NCBI GenBank assembly: GCA_023457875.1
Contig: JAEXBC010000399.1
Coordinates: 1 to 9,529 of the forward strand
DNA from: Bacillota bacterium
Lineage (GTDB): Bacteria; Bacillota; Clostridia; Lachnospirales; Cellulosilyticaceae
Direction: 5' to 3'
DNA length: 9,529 nucleotides
The notes beneath the pieces were generated by a model that saw only the letters and a list, made by a program, of their open reading frames with translations, had not been told where the DNA came from and searched no databases. A program made the position numbers and the translations under genes. Positions 1 to 6,904 of this stretch are shown piece after piece; the stretch's first letter is position 1; every line of letters begins with the position of its first letter.

Positions 1-940
1 ACTATATGCTGTTTTAATTGCATTCTTTTTAAATATAGTTATGAGTCCTTTTGTAATTCCCTTATTACAAAAGTTAAAATTTGGCCAAAACGTGAGAGAT
101 GATGGACCCAATAGCCATTTAAAAAAATCAGGGACACCAACAATGGGAGGTATCATTATTCTTGCAAGTATTGTCCTTACTAGCTTGCTTTTTATTACGA
201 ATAACAAAGAGGTTCAAACGATTTTATTTGTTACGGTAAGCTTTGGTATAATAGGCTTTTTAGATGACTACATTAAGGTAATCAAAAAACGCTCTTTAGG
301 ACTGACCTTCATGCAAAAAATATTAGCACAGCTCATTGTTACAACAATTTTTGCTTATTTACTGAGTCGTTATTTAGGCGTTGGAACAAGCATCATTTTG
401 CCTTTTACAGGAGGTAAAGAGTGGGATTTAGGTATGTTATATTGGCCATTTTTAGTGATTGGGGTACTGGGGCTAGTTAATGCAGTTAATCTAACGGATG
501 GCCTTGATGGGTTGGCTTCTGGCGTAACGGTATTAGTAGCAACTTATTTTGCAGCGATTGCATGGGGCGTTCAAAGTAATGTAATGCCCATTACAGCAGC
601 TGCGGTAGGTAGTTTACTGGGATTTTTGCTCTTTAATAGCTATCCGGCAAAGGTGTTTATGGGAGATACAGGTTCTCTTGCCTTAGGTGGCTTTGTTGTC
701 TCTGTGGCTTTTGTTATGAAAATGCCTTTGTTTATTTTGATTGTGGGCGTTATTTATGTGATTGAAAATGTTTCTGTTATCTTACAGGTAGCTTACTATA
801 AAAGAACGAAGAAGAGACTTTTTAGAATGGCCCCTATACATCATCATTTTGAATTAGGTGGTTGGCCAGAAACAAAGGTGGTAACTGTTTTTTCTGTTAT
901 AACAGCGATTATGTGCTTAATTGGTCTTATTGCACTATAA
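1..940 (+). CDS. mraY: Phospho-N-acetylmuramoyl-pentapeptide transferase MraY, 5' end outside window
   Basis: Integral membrane enzyme that transfers phospho-MurNAc-pentapeptide from UDP to undecaprenyl phosphate, giving lipid I. The frame is open from base 2 without a stop, and the residues before the first ATG (base 41) read as the usual hydrophobic N-terminal helix, so base 41 is not the start. The gene is cut by the window edge, probably by about a dozen codons: 312 codons are present against roughly 320 in the family. Visible motifs are KSGTPTMGG near the start, the Asp pair of FLDDYIK (bases 263-268), NLTDGLDGL (488-514), FMGDTGS (656-676) and the PIHHHFE signature (833-853); the Asp residues and the His cluster are the family's catalytic and substrate-binding groups. 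Several hydrophobic segments alternate with polar loops, as expected for about ten helices. The TAA stop is directly followed by the Shine-Dalgarno sequence of murD. Identification is very secure. Confidence 0.97.
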   Translation, partial: LYAVLIAFFLNIVMSPFVIPLLQKLKFGQNVRDDGPNSHLKKSGTPTMGGIIILASIVLTSLLFITNNKEVQTILFVTVSFGIIGFLDDYIKVIKKRSLGLTFMQKILAQLIVTTIFAYLLSRYLGVGTSIILPFTGGKEWDLGMLYWPFLVIGVLGLVNAVNLTDGLDGLASGVTVLVATYFAAIAWGVQSNVMPITAAAVGSLLGFLLFNSYPAKVFMGDTGSLALGGFVVSVAFVMKMPLFILIVGVIYVIENVSVILQVAYYKRTKKRLFRMAPIHHHFELGGWPETKVVTVFSVITAIMCLIGLIAL

Positions 941-950
941 GGAGGAAGAG
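941..950 (+). promoter_or_regulatory. Ribosome binding site setting the GTG start of murD
   Basis: GGAGGAAGAG directly follows the mraY stop codon. The GGAGG core ends 8 bases before GTG at 954. The codon just upstream of that GTG, in frame, is TAA (951-953), so no earlier start is possible. Confidence 0.85.
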
Positions 951-953
951 TAA

Positions 954-2327
954 GTGGAGATTGTAGGAAAATCTGTTTTAGTAATAGGTAACGCAAGAAG
1001 TGGAGTAGGGGCTGCAAAGCTTGCCAATAATCAAGGTGCAAAGGTCTGCATATATGATGCAAAACCCTATGAAAGTTGGAATGAAGAGGCAAAAAACACG
1101 ATTGATGCATTAAAAAGTGAAGGAATCAATTATGCTTTAGGAGAAACGCCAGATTTAGGGCAGTATCACCTTGTGATTATGAGTCCAGGCGTTTCTCCAG
1201 AAATTGAACTGGTGCAAGCAGCTAAAAGGGCAGGCATACTAGTGACTGGTGAATTTGAATTTGCGTCTTGGTATTGTAAGGCGCCTATTATTGCCATTAC
1301 AGGAACTAATGGAAAAACAACAACAACCACCTTAGTAGGTGAAATATGTAAGGCCTATAATAAGGATACATATGTGGTGGGCAATATTGGAAGGGCCTTT
1401 AGTGAAGAAGTACTTCATATTCCACCATCAGGTATTGTGGTTGCAGAGGTAAGCAGCTTTCAATTAGAGACTGCCCATACCTTTCATCCACAAATCAGTG
1501 CGCTATTAAATATTACACCTGATCATTTAAATAGACATCATACCATGGAAAACTATTGCCAGTGTAAATATAATATCTTTATGAATCAAGAAGAAAGTGG
1601 CTATAGCATTCTTAATAAAAAAGACAATTACTATGAAGATGCAAAAAAATATGTAAAAGCAAAGCTGATTGACTTTTCAGTTGTTGACATACCAGAGTGC
1701 GGCGCATATGTACAAGCTTCAAGCTTGTATGAGAATATTCATGGCAAGCCAGTAGAAGTGTGTAAAGTGGATGAACTCCTTATTAAAGGAACCCATAATG
1801 TAGAGAATGCTTTAGCAGCTATTGCAATCACCACTGCTTTTGGTATACCCACTCACTTGATTAGAAATACATTGATTTCTTTTAAAGGTGTTGAACACCG
1901 AACAGAATATGTGACGACTAAAAAGAGTGTAGACTATTTTAACGATTCAAAAGCCACTAACACGGATGCAGCCATTGCAGGGCTTGTTGGATTAAGTAGC
2001 CTCAATAAACCCATTCGTTTGATTGCTGGCGGAATGGACAAGAAGACGACTTTTGTGGACTGGATTAAGTTGTTCCACGGCATTGTAAAGAAGGTATACA
2101 TTATTGGAGAAACGAAAACACAAATTGTCAGAGAGTGTCAAGAACAAGGCTTTAACAACTATGAAACATTTGAAACCTTAGAAGCAGCTATTAAGAAGGC
2201 TTATGAGGATAGTAAGGAAGGTGAGTGTGTGCTCTTATCTCCGGCGTGCGCAAGTTGGGATATGTTTGAGAGCTATGAACAAAGAGGAGAGCTGTTTAAA
2301 GAAGTAGTCATGAATTTGAAAGGGTGA
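954..2327 (+). CDS. murD: UDP-N-acetylmuramoyl-L-alanine--D-glutamate ligase MurD
   Basis: Cytoplasmic Mur ligase that uses ATP to add D-glutamate to UDP-MurNAc-L-Ala. At 457 residues it has the normal family length. In order: an N-terminal UDP-binding domain starting VLVIGNARSG; the ATP P-loop GTNGKTT at residues 117-123; SSFQLE near 170; NITPDHLNRH at 186-195, with Lys205 shortly after as the likely carbamylated lysine; NDSKATN at 330-336; AGGMDKKT near 362; and the MurD-type C-terminus LSPACASWDMFESYEQRG. The last motif and NDSKATNTDA separate it from MurC, MurE and MurF. The start is GTG: an in-frame stop lies immediately upstream, a good Shine-Dalgarno precedes it, and the N-terminal beta strand would be lost with any later ATG. 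It sits 13 bases after mraY and 4 bases before ftsW, so co-transcription is likely. Confidence 0.97.
   Translation: MEIVGKSVLVIGNARSGVGAAKLANNQGAKVCIYDAKPYESWNEEAKNTIDALKSEGINYALGETPDLGQYHLVIMSPGVSPEIELVQAAKRAGILVTGEFEFASWYCKAPIIAITGTNGKTTTTTLVGEICKAYNKDTYVVGNIGRAFSEEVLHIPPSGIVVAEVSSFQLETAHTFHPQISALLNITPDHLNRHHTMENYCQCKYNIFMNQEESGYSILNKKDNYYEDAKKYVKAKLIDFSVVDIPECGAYVQASSLYENIHGKPVEVCKVDELLIKGTHNVENALAAIAITTAFGIPTHLIRNTLISFKGVEHRTEYVTTKKSVDYFNDSKATNTDAAIAGLVGLSSLNKPIRLIAGGMDKKTTFVDWIKLFHGIVKKVYIIGETKTQIVRECQEQGFNNYETFETLEAAIKKAYEDSKEGECVLLSPACASWDMFESYEQRGELFKEVVMNLKG
1711..1729. repeat. 19-base interrupted palindrome inside murD
   Basis: TACAAGCTT and AAGCTTGTA are exact reverse complements around a single C at 1720. 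It lies within codons for the MurD central/C-terminal region (reading about Tyr-Val-Gln-Ala-Ser-Ser-Leu-Tyr). No function is evident, and it may be chance. Confidence 0.5.
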
Positions 2328-2331
2328 GAGC

Positions 2332-3546
2332 ATGGCAAGTGAAAGATCAGCAAATCTTACTCAAAGAAAAAAGAGAACGATCCAGGGAACTCCAGATTTT
2401 ATTATGTTAAGTATTATTTTGTTAACCGTGGCATTTGGCATTGTAATGGTGTATAGTGCAAGTTATTCCTTTTGTAATAGGGAGGGCTTGCCACCTACTC
2501 ACTTTGCACTTAAGCAGCTTAAACTAGGTATTTTAGGCATACTGGTAATGCTGTGGGTTACTTTTAGATTTGATTATCATATTTGTACCAATCGTATTTT
2601 GGTGCGGGGATTTTACTGGTTTAGTGTGGCCCTTGCTGCCAGCGTAAAGATTATTGGAATTGAAAAAAATGGTGCGAAACGATGGATTGAAATTGGTCCT
2701 CTTCAAATGCAGCCTTCTGAGCTAGTTAAGTTAGCAGTTATTCTTATGTTAACATCTTTTATTATTAGGAATAAAAAACATATGAATGAACTAGGTAATA
2801 TGATAAAGGCATGGCTCATTGTTCTACTACCAACAGGAGTAGTTGTTGTCTTAGGAACCAACCTCAGTTCTGGACTGGTTATTTTAGGCATAGGAAGTAT
2901 GATTATTTTTTCTTCCTGTGGCAAAGTGCGTTACTATGCCATCCTTGCTATTTTAGGCATTTCACTCATATTTGCGGTAAGGCGTCTTGCTTCAACCACG
3001 CCACAAGGTCAAGATCCTAATGTTCCAATAGTAAACAAAATTTTACCTGGATATAGGTTGGATAGAATTAGAGTTTGGGAAGATCCTTGGATTGACCCAA
3101 CGAATGACGGGTATCAACCAATACAGGCACTTTTGGCAGTGGGTTCAGGAGGTATATTTGGTGTTGGTTTAGGTAATGGTGTACAAAAACTCGACTTTAT
3201 GCCAGAACCCTATAATGATATTATCTTTGCTGTTATATGTGAGGAACTTGGTCTAGTAGGTGCTTTGTTACTCATTTTGGGTTATGGCATTCTTGTGATA
3301 AAAGGCATGACGGTTGCCATGCGTGCACCAGATTTTTCTGGTTCGTTGATTGCTATAGGAATAACCAGTATGGTTGGGATTCAAGCGATTATAAATATGG
3401 CAGTAAATACAAATACCCTACCTACGACAGGTATGCAACTACCATTAGTAAGTTATGGTGGCACGGCCTTAGTTGTGTTATTAAGTACGCTGGGCATTTT
3501 GCTTAACATTTCAAAAAGTGCAGATATTCAAAAGCTTAGTAAGTAA
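2332..3546 (+). CDS. ftsW: SEDS-family peptidoglycan glycosyltransferase FtsW (SpoVE-like)
   Basis: Polytopic membrane enzyme that polymerises lipid II into glycan at the division septum, normally with a partner class B penicillin-binding protein. The 404 residues have a basic cytoplasmic N-terminus (about 1-20), a first helix at about 22-44, and further hydrophobic segments consistent with ten helices. SEDS motifs seen are GAKRWIEIG, QPSELVKLA, the loop with GSGGIFGVGLGNGVQKL followed by MPEPYNDIIFAV, EELGLVGA, and PTTGMQLPLVSYGG near the C-terminus. Asp296 in NDIIFAV is the position expected to be catalytic in SEDS enzymes. Its place after murD fits the gene called ftsW in many species and spoVE in Bacillus subtilis; sequence alone does not tell me whether it serves vegetative division, the sporulation septum and cortex, or both. 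RodA is less likely given the location. The ATG start follows a modest GGGTGAG site 4 bases after murD. Confidence 0.92.
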   Translation: MASERSANLTQRKKRTIQGTPDFIMLSIILLTVAFGIVMVYSASYSFCNREGLPPTHFALKQLKLGILGILVMLWVTFRFDYHICTNRILVRGFYWFSVALAASVKIIGIEKNGAKRWIEIGPLQMQPSELVKLAVILMLTSFIIRNKKHMNELGNMIKAWLIVLLPTGVVVVLGTNLSSGLVILGIGSMIIFSSCGKVRYYAILAILGISLIFAVRRLASTTPQGQDPNVPIVNKILPGYRLDRIRVWEDPWIDPTNDGYQPIQALLAVGSGGIFGVGLGNGVQKLDFMPEPYNDIIFAVICEELGLVGALLLILGYGILVIKGMTVAMRAPDFSGSLIAIGITSMVGIQAIINMAVNTNTLPTTGMQLPLVSYGGTALVVLLSTLGILLNISKSADIQKLSK

Positions 3547-3620
3547 TAAGTCACATATTTCTAGTTCTGAGAATAATATGGTTTTATAGAAGCTTACCTA
3601 ATTCCAGGAGGTGCTCTTTA
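3547..3620 (+). other. 74-base gap where murG often lies; murA ribosome binding site
   Basis: Short AT-rich spacer between ftsW and murA. The only clear element is AGGAGGTG (3606-3613), ending 7 bases before the murA ATG, a near-ideal Shine-Dalgarno. I see no terminator hairpin and no convincing promoter. In many Firmicutes murG occupies the position after ftsW/spoVE, and no remnant of it can be recognised here. Confidence 0.6.
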
Positions 3621-4871
3621 ATGAGTAAGTATGTGATTTATGGTGGTGAGCGTCTAGAAGGTGAATTGCACATTGGTGGAAGCAAAAATGCAATTCTTCC
3701 TATTATTGCAGCAACTATATTAACTAGGAATATAACTTATCTTAATCATTGTCCTAAAATTTTAGACGTAGAAATTATGATAGAGATATTAAAACAATTA
3801 GGTTGTAAAGTAGAATGGGAACAAGATAACTTAATCATCAATACAAGTACTTTGCAAAACTGTGATATGAATGAAGAACTGGTTAAAAAGATGCGTTCCT
3901 CTATCATCTTACTAGGAGCTCTTATTGGAAGATGTGGTGAGGCGCACATTCATCAACCCGGTGGTTGTCAATTAGGCAAAAGACCAATCGATCTCCATCT
4001 TGCGGCTTTAAGAAAGATGGGAATTTGTATTACAGAACAGCATGAAATGATTACTTGTAAAAGTTCACACCTTCAAGGCGCTGAAATTTATCTTGCCTTA
4101 CCTAGTGTAGGCGCAACAGAGAATATTATATTGGCTGGCGTGTGTGCTGAAGGCAGTACAATAATATATAATGCAGCGAAAGAACCTGAGATTGTTGACC
4201 TGCAAGATTTTCTTGTGGCTTGTGGTGCAAAAATCGAGGGAGCTGGAAGTGATGTTATCAAAATTCAAGGTGTAAAAGAATTAAAGGGAGTTAGCTATAG
4301 GGTGATTCCTGATCGGATTGTTGCTGGAACCTATTTAGTGGCTGGAGCTATTACAAGGGGTAACATTAGATTGTTGGATGTAAAAATTGAACATTTAAGG
4401 ACGATTATTGATAAACTGAGTGAAGTAGGTTGCAACATACATGAAGAAGAAAATAGCGTGACGCTGCAGGCACCTACTCATTTATTAGGCACCAAGATTG
4501 TTACAGAGCCCTATCCTGGGTATCCAACGGATATGCAATCTCAGATGTTGGCATTACTTTGTACGTGTGACACAACCAGCATGATTAAAGAAAATTTATT
4601 TGATGCACGGTTTAAGCCGGCCCAGGAATTAAAAAGAATGGGCGCAGATATCCTTATATATGATAACTGTGCCTATATCAACCGTACATTTAAACTTGTA
4701 GGCACTTATGTAAGAGCAATGGACTTACGCGGAGGTGCGGCTTTGGTGCTGGCAGGACTTGCGGCTGAAGGTTGCACAATTGTAGACCATATTCATCACA
4801 TTAAAAGAGGATATGAAGATATTGCCTTTGATTTGTCTAAGTTAGGGGCACACATACAAGAGAAGGAGTAG
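3621..4871 (+). CDS. murA: UDP-N-acetylglucosamine 1-carboxyvinyltransferase MurA
   Basis: Cytoplasmic enzyme of the first committed step of peptidoglycan synthesis: it transfers enolpyruvate from phosphoenolpyruvate to UDP-GlcNAc. It is the target of fosfomycin. The 416 residues match the family (about 420). Lys22-Asn23 lie in GGSKNAILPI. The active loop reads QPGGCQLGKRPIDLH with catalytic Cys116, so the fosfomycin-sensitive Cys form is present rather than the Asp variant. The conserved Arg is 121, the base Asp304 lies in PTDMQSQM, and HIKRGYEDI near the C-terminus carries the late Arg. RVIPDRIVAGTYLVAGA is also typical. Firmicutes often carry two MurA copies; this is the one in the dcw cluster, and whether a second exists cannot be seen here. 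The stop codon overlaps the translation signal of ftsQ, so the two are probably translated together. Confidence 0.97.
   Translation: MSKYVIYGGERLEGELHIGGSKNAILPIIAATILTRNITYLNHCPKILDVEIMIEILKQLGCKVEWEQDNLIINTSTLQNCDMNEELVKKMRSSIILLGALIGRCGEAHIHQPGGCQLGKRPIDLHLAALRKMGICITEQHEMITCKSSHLQGAEIYLALPSVGATENIILAGVCAEGSTIIYNAAKEPEIVDLQDFLVACGAKIEGAGSDVIKIQGVKELKGVSYRVIPDRIVAGTYLVAGAITRGNIRLLDVKIEHLRTIIDKLSEVGCNIHEEENSVTLQAPTHLLGTKIVTEPYPGYPTDMQSQMLALLCTCDTTSMIKENLFDARFKPAQELKRMGADILIYDNCAYINRTFKLVGTYVRAMDLRGGAALVLAGLAAEGCTIVDHIHHIKRGYEDIAFDLSKLGAHIQEKE
4863..4869 (+). promoter_or_regulatory. Ribosome binding site setting the TTG start of ftsQ
   Basis: AAGGAGT lies in the last codons of murA, with AGGAG ending 9 bases before TTG at 4878. 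An in-frame TAG (4875-4877) sits directly before that TTG, and the next in-frame ATG falls inside the membrane helix, so TTG is the start. Confidence 0.8.
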
Positions 4872-4877
4872 TTTTAG

Positions 4878-5597
4878 TTGAAAAAAACACATCTAAAGAA
4901 AAAAGGAAAACTCTATATAGGCATCATAGTTGGGATGATGATTCTCTTGTTTTTTATGATGCCTATTCTATATGTCAAAAGTATTGAAGTTAATGATAAT
5001 CATTTTTATACGAAAGAAGAGATTATATTAGTCTCAGGTATAGAAGAAAGACACCTTTTTGATCTATCCTTTCATGAAGCAAAGCAAAAACTTTTGGCTT
5101 TACCCTATATTGCAAATGCGGACATTCGCTATAGGTTTCCTGGAAAACTAGAAATAGATTTGGTTGAAAAAAAACCCTATGTTTATGTGAAATTTGCAGG
5201 AAGTTATCTTTGCTTGAATGAGAAAGGACAAGTCATTGAACAAATGGCAAAAATAGATTTAGACTTGCCCGTTATTGAAGGATTAAAGTTTAGTGACTTT
5301 AAAATGGAGGAAGTCCTAGGTATTGAAAATCAAGAGAACTGGTTATGTGTACTAGATATTATGCGAGATATTGAAAAGTATAATTATGTCGAAAAAGTGA
5401 GTGTAGTTGATGTACACAACCTAGAAGAAATTCACTTGTATGTTGATAAATTAGATGTTATAATGGGTACTATAGATGATTTTGATAAAAAGCTTGGATA
5501 CCTTATCCAAATTCATACTCAAGGTTATAATATGGGTGTTTTAGATGTAAGTGCATATACCAAAAGTGGAGAGGCTTATTTGACACCGATTACATAG
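4878..5597 (+). CDS. ftsQ: Cell division protein FtsQ/DivIB
   Basis: Bitopic divisome protein that, in known systems, forms a complex with FtsL and FtsB/DivIC and links septal wall synthesis to the Z ring. The 239 residues show a lysine-rich cytoplasmic tail (1-11), one membrane helix (about 12-33), then an extracellular part. The POTRA domain begins VKSIEVNDNHFYTKEEI and continues through LPYIANADIRYRFPGKLEIDLVE to about residue 100. The beta domain follows, with the characteristic late motif of a small residue change DVIMGT and the closing GVLDVSAYTKSGEAYL. Sequence conservation in this family is low, so the call rests on architecture, the POTRA motifs and position between murA and ftsZ. 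Slightly shorter than B. subtilis DivIB (about 263). The initiator is TTG. The gene lies 6 bases after murA and 54 bases before ftsZ. Confidence 0.92.
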   Translation: MKKTHLKKKGKLYIGIIVGMMILLFFMMPILYVKSIEVNDNHFYTKEEIILVSGIEERHLFDLSFHEAKQKLLALPYIANADIRYRFPGKLEIDLVEKKPYVYVKFAGSYLCLNEKGQVIEQMAKIDLDLPVIEGLKFSDFKMEEVLGIENQENWLCVLDIMRDIEKYNYVEKVSVVDVHNLEEIHLYVDKLDVIMGTIDDFDKKLGYLIQIHTQGYNMGVLDVSAYTKSGEAYLTPIT

Positions 5598-5635
5598 AAA
5601 AGAACAAGGACTAAAATTTGAAAGATACTTCAGAT

Positions 5636-5645
5636 AAAGGGGGAA
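5636..5645 (+). promoter_or_regulatory. Ribosome binding site setting the TTG start of ftsZ
   Basis: AAAGGGGGAA, a one-mismatch version of AAAGGAGG, has its G run ending 8 bases before TTG at 5652. There is no in-frame ATG between the upstream stop (5619-5621) and this TTG. The next in-frame ATG would remove the first nucleotide-binding loop, so TTG must be used. Confidence 0.8.
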
Positions 5646-5651
5646 ACTACT

Positions 5652-6773
5652 TTGCTCGAAATATTGGAAAACGAATTGCAGGGTGCACGCATAAAGGTTA
5701 TTGGTGTAGGTGGTGGCGGAAATAACGCTGTAGATAGAATGATTGAAAAGGGCCTCGAGGGTGTGGAATTCATTACTGTTAATACAGATCATCAAGCACT
5801 TTCTAGATCTGGAGCGCCTACAAAAATTCAAATTGGTGAGAAAATGACCCGTGGACTTGGAGCCGGCGCTAATCCTGAGATAGGCACTAAGTCAGCAGAA
5901 GAAAGTCGTGAAGAAATTTTGGCTGCTATTAAAGGTGCAGATATGTTATTTATCACGGCAGGAATGGGTGGAGGTACTGGTACAGGTGCGGCTCCAGTCA
6001 TTGCATCTATTGCGAAAGAAGAAGGCATTTTAACGGTTGGCGTTGTCACAAAGCCATTTAGCTTTGAGGGACGCAAACGTATGATTAATGCTGAAAGTGG
6101 CATCACTGAGCTTAAGCAAAGTGTGGATACCCTCGTTGTGATTCCAAATGATAAGATTTTACAAGTTATTGATAAAAAAACAACCATGGTAGATGCTTTT
6201 AGTAAGGCTGATGATGTGTTGCAACAAGGCGTAAAAGGTATAACAGACCTTATTTCTAATCCAGGTATTATTAATCTTGATTTTGCTGATGTAAGAACTA
6301 TTATGAATAATAAAGGTGTGGCACATATGGGAATTGGACGTGCTACTGGCGAGAATCGTGCTGAAGAAGCTGTTAAGTATGCGATTAGTAGTCCTCTATT
6401 AGACACAAGTATCAATGGTGCGCGCTGTGTACTTGTCAATATGTGTGGTGGTGAATCATTGGGACTTATGGAAGCCAATGTAGGTATGGGACTTATCAGA
6501 GAAGCGGTAGATCCTGATGCAGAAATCATCTTTGGTACATCTATTAACGAAGACTTAGGTGACGAGATTATTATTACTGTTATTGCAACAGACTTCCAAA
6601 ATGATGACGTGAGTTTGAATACATTTAAGCCTGTTCAATCCGTTAAAGAAGAGGTACCTGTGCAAAGACAAAGTCAGACGCAAAGAACAAGTTATCAAGC
6701 AGAGGATACGAAGTTTACACCAATCAAAGATATTCAAGTTGAAATTCCTCAATTCTTAAGAAGAAATCGATAA
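5652..6773 (+). CDS. ftsZ: Cell division GTPase FtsZ
   Basis: Tubulin-like GTPase that assembles into the cytokinetic Z ring. The 373 residues match the family (382 in B. subtilis). The N-terminus [10 protein letters not shown] leads into the nucleotide-binding loop [13 protein letters not shown]. The tubulin signature GGGTGTG is at residues 106-112. The synergy loop NLDFADV starts at Asn208, with Asp210 and Asp213 as the residues that complete the GTPase site of the neighbouring subunit. The globular core ends near residue 315 and is followed by a polar linker (about 320-360, rich in Gln, Ser and Thr) and the C-terminal peptide [11 protein letters not shown], which docks membrane tethers such as FtsA or SepF. 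The TTG start is enforced by context. No ftsA is present upstream, so the tether must be encoded elsewhere. A strong terminator follows the stop codon by 7 bases. Confidence 0.98.
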   Translation: MLEILENELQGARIKVIGVGGGGNNAVDRMIEKGLEGVEFITVNTDHQALSRSGAPTKIQIGEKMTRGLGAGANPEIGTKSAEESREEILAAIKGADMLFITAGMGGGTGTGAAPVIASIAKEEGILTVGVVTKPFSFEGRKRMINAESGITELKQSVDTLVVIPNDKILQVIDKKTTMVDAFSKADDVLQQGVKGITDLISNPGIINLDFADVRTIMNNKGVAHMGIGRATGENRAEEAVKYAISSPLLDTSINGARCVLVNMCGGESLGLMEANVGMGLIREAVDPDAEIIFGTSINEDLGDEIIITVIATDFQNDDVSLNTFKPVQSVKEEVPVQRQSQTQRTSYQAEDTKFTPIKDIQVEIPQFLRRNR

Positions 6774-6780
6774 ATTAGCT

Positions 6781-6815
6781 AAAAAAAGATACGATATTGT
6801 CGTATCTTTTTTTTT
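6781..6815 (+). terminator. Intrinsic terminator after ftsZ, A and T flanked
   Basis: GATACGA (6788-6794) pairs perfectly with TCGTATC (6800-6806) around the five-base loop TATTG. Seven A bases precede the stem and nine T bases follow it, so the helix can extend to 14 pairs. It starts 7 bases past the ftsZ stop. The near-symmetric A and T flanks mean it could also act on the opposite strand. It separates the division block from the sporulation block. Confidence 0.93.
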
Positions 6816-6828
6816 ATATACTTCTTCA

Positions 6829-6863
6829 TTTTTACAAAATTTGTAAGCATTATCCTATAGAAT
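6829..6863 (+). promoter_or_regulatory. Probable spoIIGA-sigE promoter region with inverted repeat
   Basis: This lies between the ftsZ terminator and spoIIGA. TTACAAA (6832-6838) and TTTGTAA (6840-6846) form an inverted repeat around one base. Its left arm overlaps TTTACA (6831-6836), a one-mismatch -35 hexamer. Candidate -10 hexamers are TATAGA (6856-6861, spacer 19) and TAGAAT (6858-6863, spacer 21). The B. subtilis spoIIG promoter is known for an over-long spacer and activation by phosphorylated Spo0A. The lower strand of 6830-6836 reads TGTAAAA, matching the Spo0A box TGTCGAA at five of seven places. Position and biology support a promoter here, but the exact hexamers are uncertain. Confidence 0.45.
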
Positions 6864-6892
6864 GAGAGTGTCTAGAAAACGCAGGAGTGAAT

Positions 6893-6900
6893 AGAGGTGA
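6893..6900 (+). promoter_or_regulatory. Ribosome binding site favouring ATG 6905 for spoIIGA
   Basis: AGAGGTGA has its AGGTG ending 5 bases before ATG at 6905. The alternative GTG at 6887 overlaps the only nearby purine-rich motif (AGGAG at 6883-6887) and so lacks a usable upstream site. Confidence 0.65.
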
Positions 6901-6904
6901 AGCC

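Noticed and set aside
844..1110. Minus-strand frame over the mraY-murD junction
   Set aside because: Overlaps two secure genes and encodes no recognisable protein.
3555..3580. Sigma-E-like element (ATATT then AATATGGT) before murA
   Set aside because: The -10 part matches only about half of the consensus, too weak to call in AT-rich DNA.
5828..6529. Long open frame (233 codons) on the minus strand, opposite ftsZ
   Set aside because: It lies wholly within ftsZ, is a low-complexity Ser/Leu/Pro/Ile-rich translation with no recognisable domain, and reflects the codon pattern of the real gene on the other strand.
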